Origin: Syngnathus acus | Taxonomy: Eukaryota > Chordata > Actinopteri > Syngnathiformes > Syngnathidae | Assembly: GCF_901709675.1 (NCBI RefSeq) | Contig: NC_051097.1 | Coordinates: forward strand, 7,976,039-8,040,038 | Direction of reading: 5' to 3' | DNA: 64,000 nucleotides | Shown: piece by piece, positions 63,620 to 64,000 of the stretch | Numbering within the stretch: position 1 is the stretch's first letter | Layout of the letters: each line of letters begins with the position of its first letter | Notes under the pieces: generated by a model | Seen by the model: the letters and a program-made list of their open reading frames with translations, nothing else | What the model was told of the DNA's origin: nothing | Databases searched by the model: none | Translations under genes and position numbers: made by a program

Positions 63620-64000
63620 GTCAGTCTTGGTCGTCGTCCGCTCCTCCTCGACACCTTGTAACAAAAACGGATAAGGGTTAGAAAATGGATGGATTAATAA
63701 TTTATCTAACGTCATGCTGTACTCAATTACATATAATTATTTTATTGTTAGAAAAATGACAAGATGATCGTTTACCCGAAAATACCTGATTTAACTCCTA
63801 CAAGTGAACTAAAACTTTCCATTTCCACAACACTTGCAGACATTTCTGTGAGGGGTGTGACTTTACATTGCTTCGTGCAATGCTTTGTGTACGCTTAACG
63901 TCAAAAGATATGGACATTGGTTGTGAGCACATACCAAAGAAACCAAGAGGCTGTGGCCGGCCGGGTGTGTATTGTGTAGAATTTGTTTACATATCTCAGA
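63620..64000 (+). other. Intron of the bspry-like gene
   Basis: AT-rich, no further exon found before the edge. Confidence 0.5.

Overview
This is a 64 kb stretch of a vertebrate nuclear genome, almost certainly a ray-finned (teleost) fish. The evidence is interrupted genes with GT-AG introns, short introns (often 80-300 bp), an AT-rich background with many (GT)n, (ATT)n and homopolymer runs, hAT-like and LINE-tail repeats, and protein sequences that match vertebrate families exon by exon. There is no bacterial, phage or CRISPR content. Exon models were assembled by hand from splice signals and reading phase; every junction given keeps the frame unless stated.

Layout, left to right. (1) 1-0.5 kb: a short signal-peptide exon (minus) of an unidentified gene leaving the left edge. 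(2) 2.3-3.7 kb: mtfp1 (minus), inner mitochondrial membrane fission protein. (3) 4.5-6.8 kb: lman2l (plus), an ER/Golgi L-type lectin cargo receptor. (4) 10.1-12.3 kb: wbp1 (minus), a small membrane protein with a PPxY motif. (5) 13.2-15.3 kb: an ARL3 small GTPase (plus), head to head with wbp1. (6) 15.5-27 kb: a gene desert with microsatellites, transposon fragments, a near-perfect CTCF motif and GC-richer blocks that could be enhancers. (7) 27-34 kb: pax8 (plus), complete. (8) 34-39 kb: non-coding. (9) 39.3-43.7 kb: psd4 (EFA6-type Arf6 exchange factor, minus) with probable 5' non-coding exons near 45.4 kb. (10) 47.0-48.0 kb: an unnamed two-exon rhodopsin-class GPCR (minus). (11) 50.7-54.8 kb: sapcd2 (minus). 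(12) 56.7-57.7 kb: tmem141 (minus). (13) 60.2-62.1 kb: zmynd19 (minus). (14) 63.3 kb to the edge: first coding exon of a bspry-like B-box protein (plus).

The genes are not an operon; their order is a synteny mosaic. From memory of the human map, wbp1, lman2l, pax8 and psd4 correspond to chromosome 2, sapcd2, tmem141 and zmynd19 to 9q34, and mtfp1 to 22q12. The wbp1-arl3-pax8-psd4 set mirrors WBP1L-ARL3-PAX2-PSD on human 10q24, so this looks like a retained sister paralogon. pax8 is the developmental regulator here, flanked by the desert and by CTCF-like motifs.

No wholly new system was found. The most useful observations are a possible in-frame 162-nt cassette exon in sapcd2, a decayed copy of tmem141 exon 1 inside its own intron, a GC-AG intron in zmynd19, a GPCR lacking the conserved TM3 cysteine, an ATG-only first coding exon in arl3, and the overlooked signal-peptide exon at the left edge.
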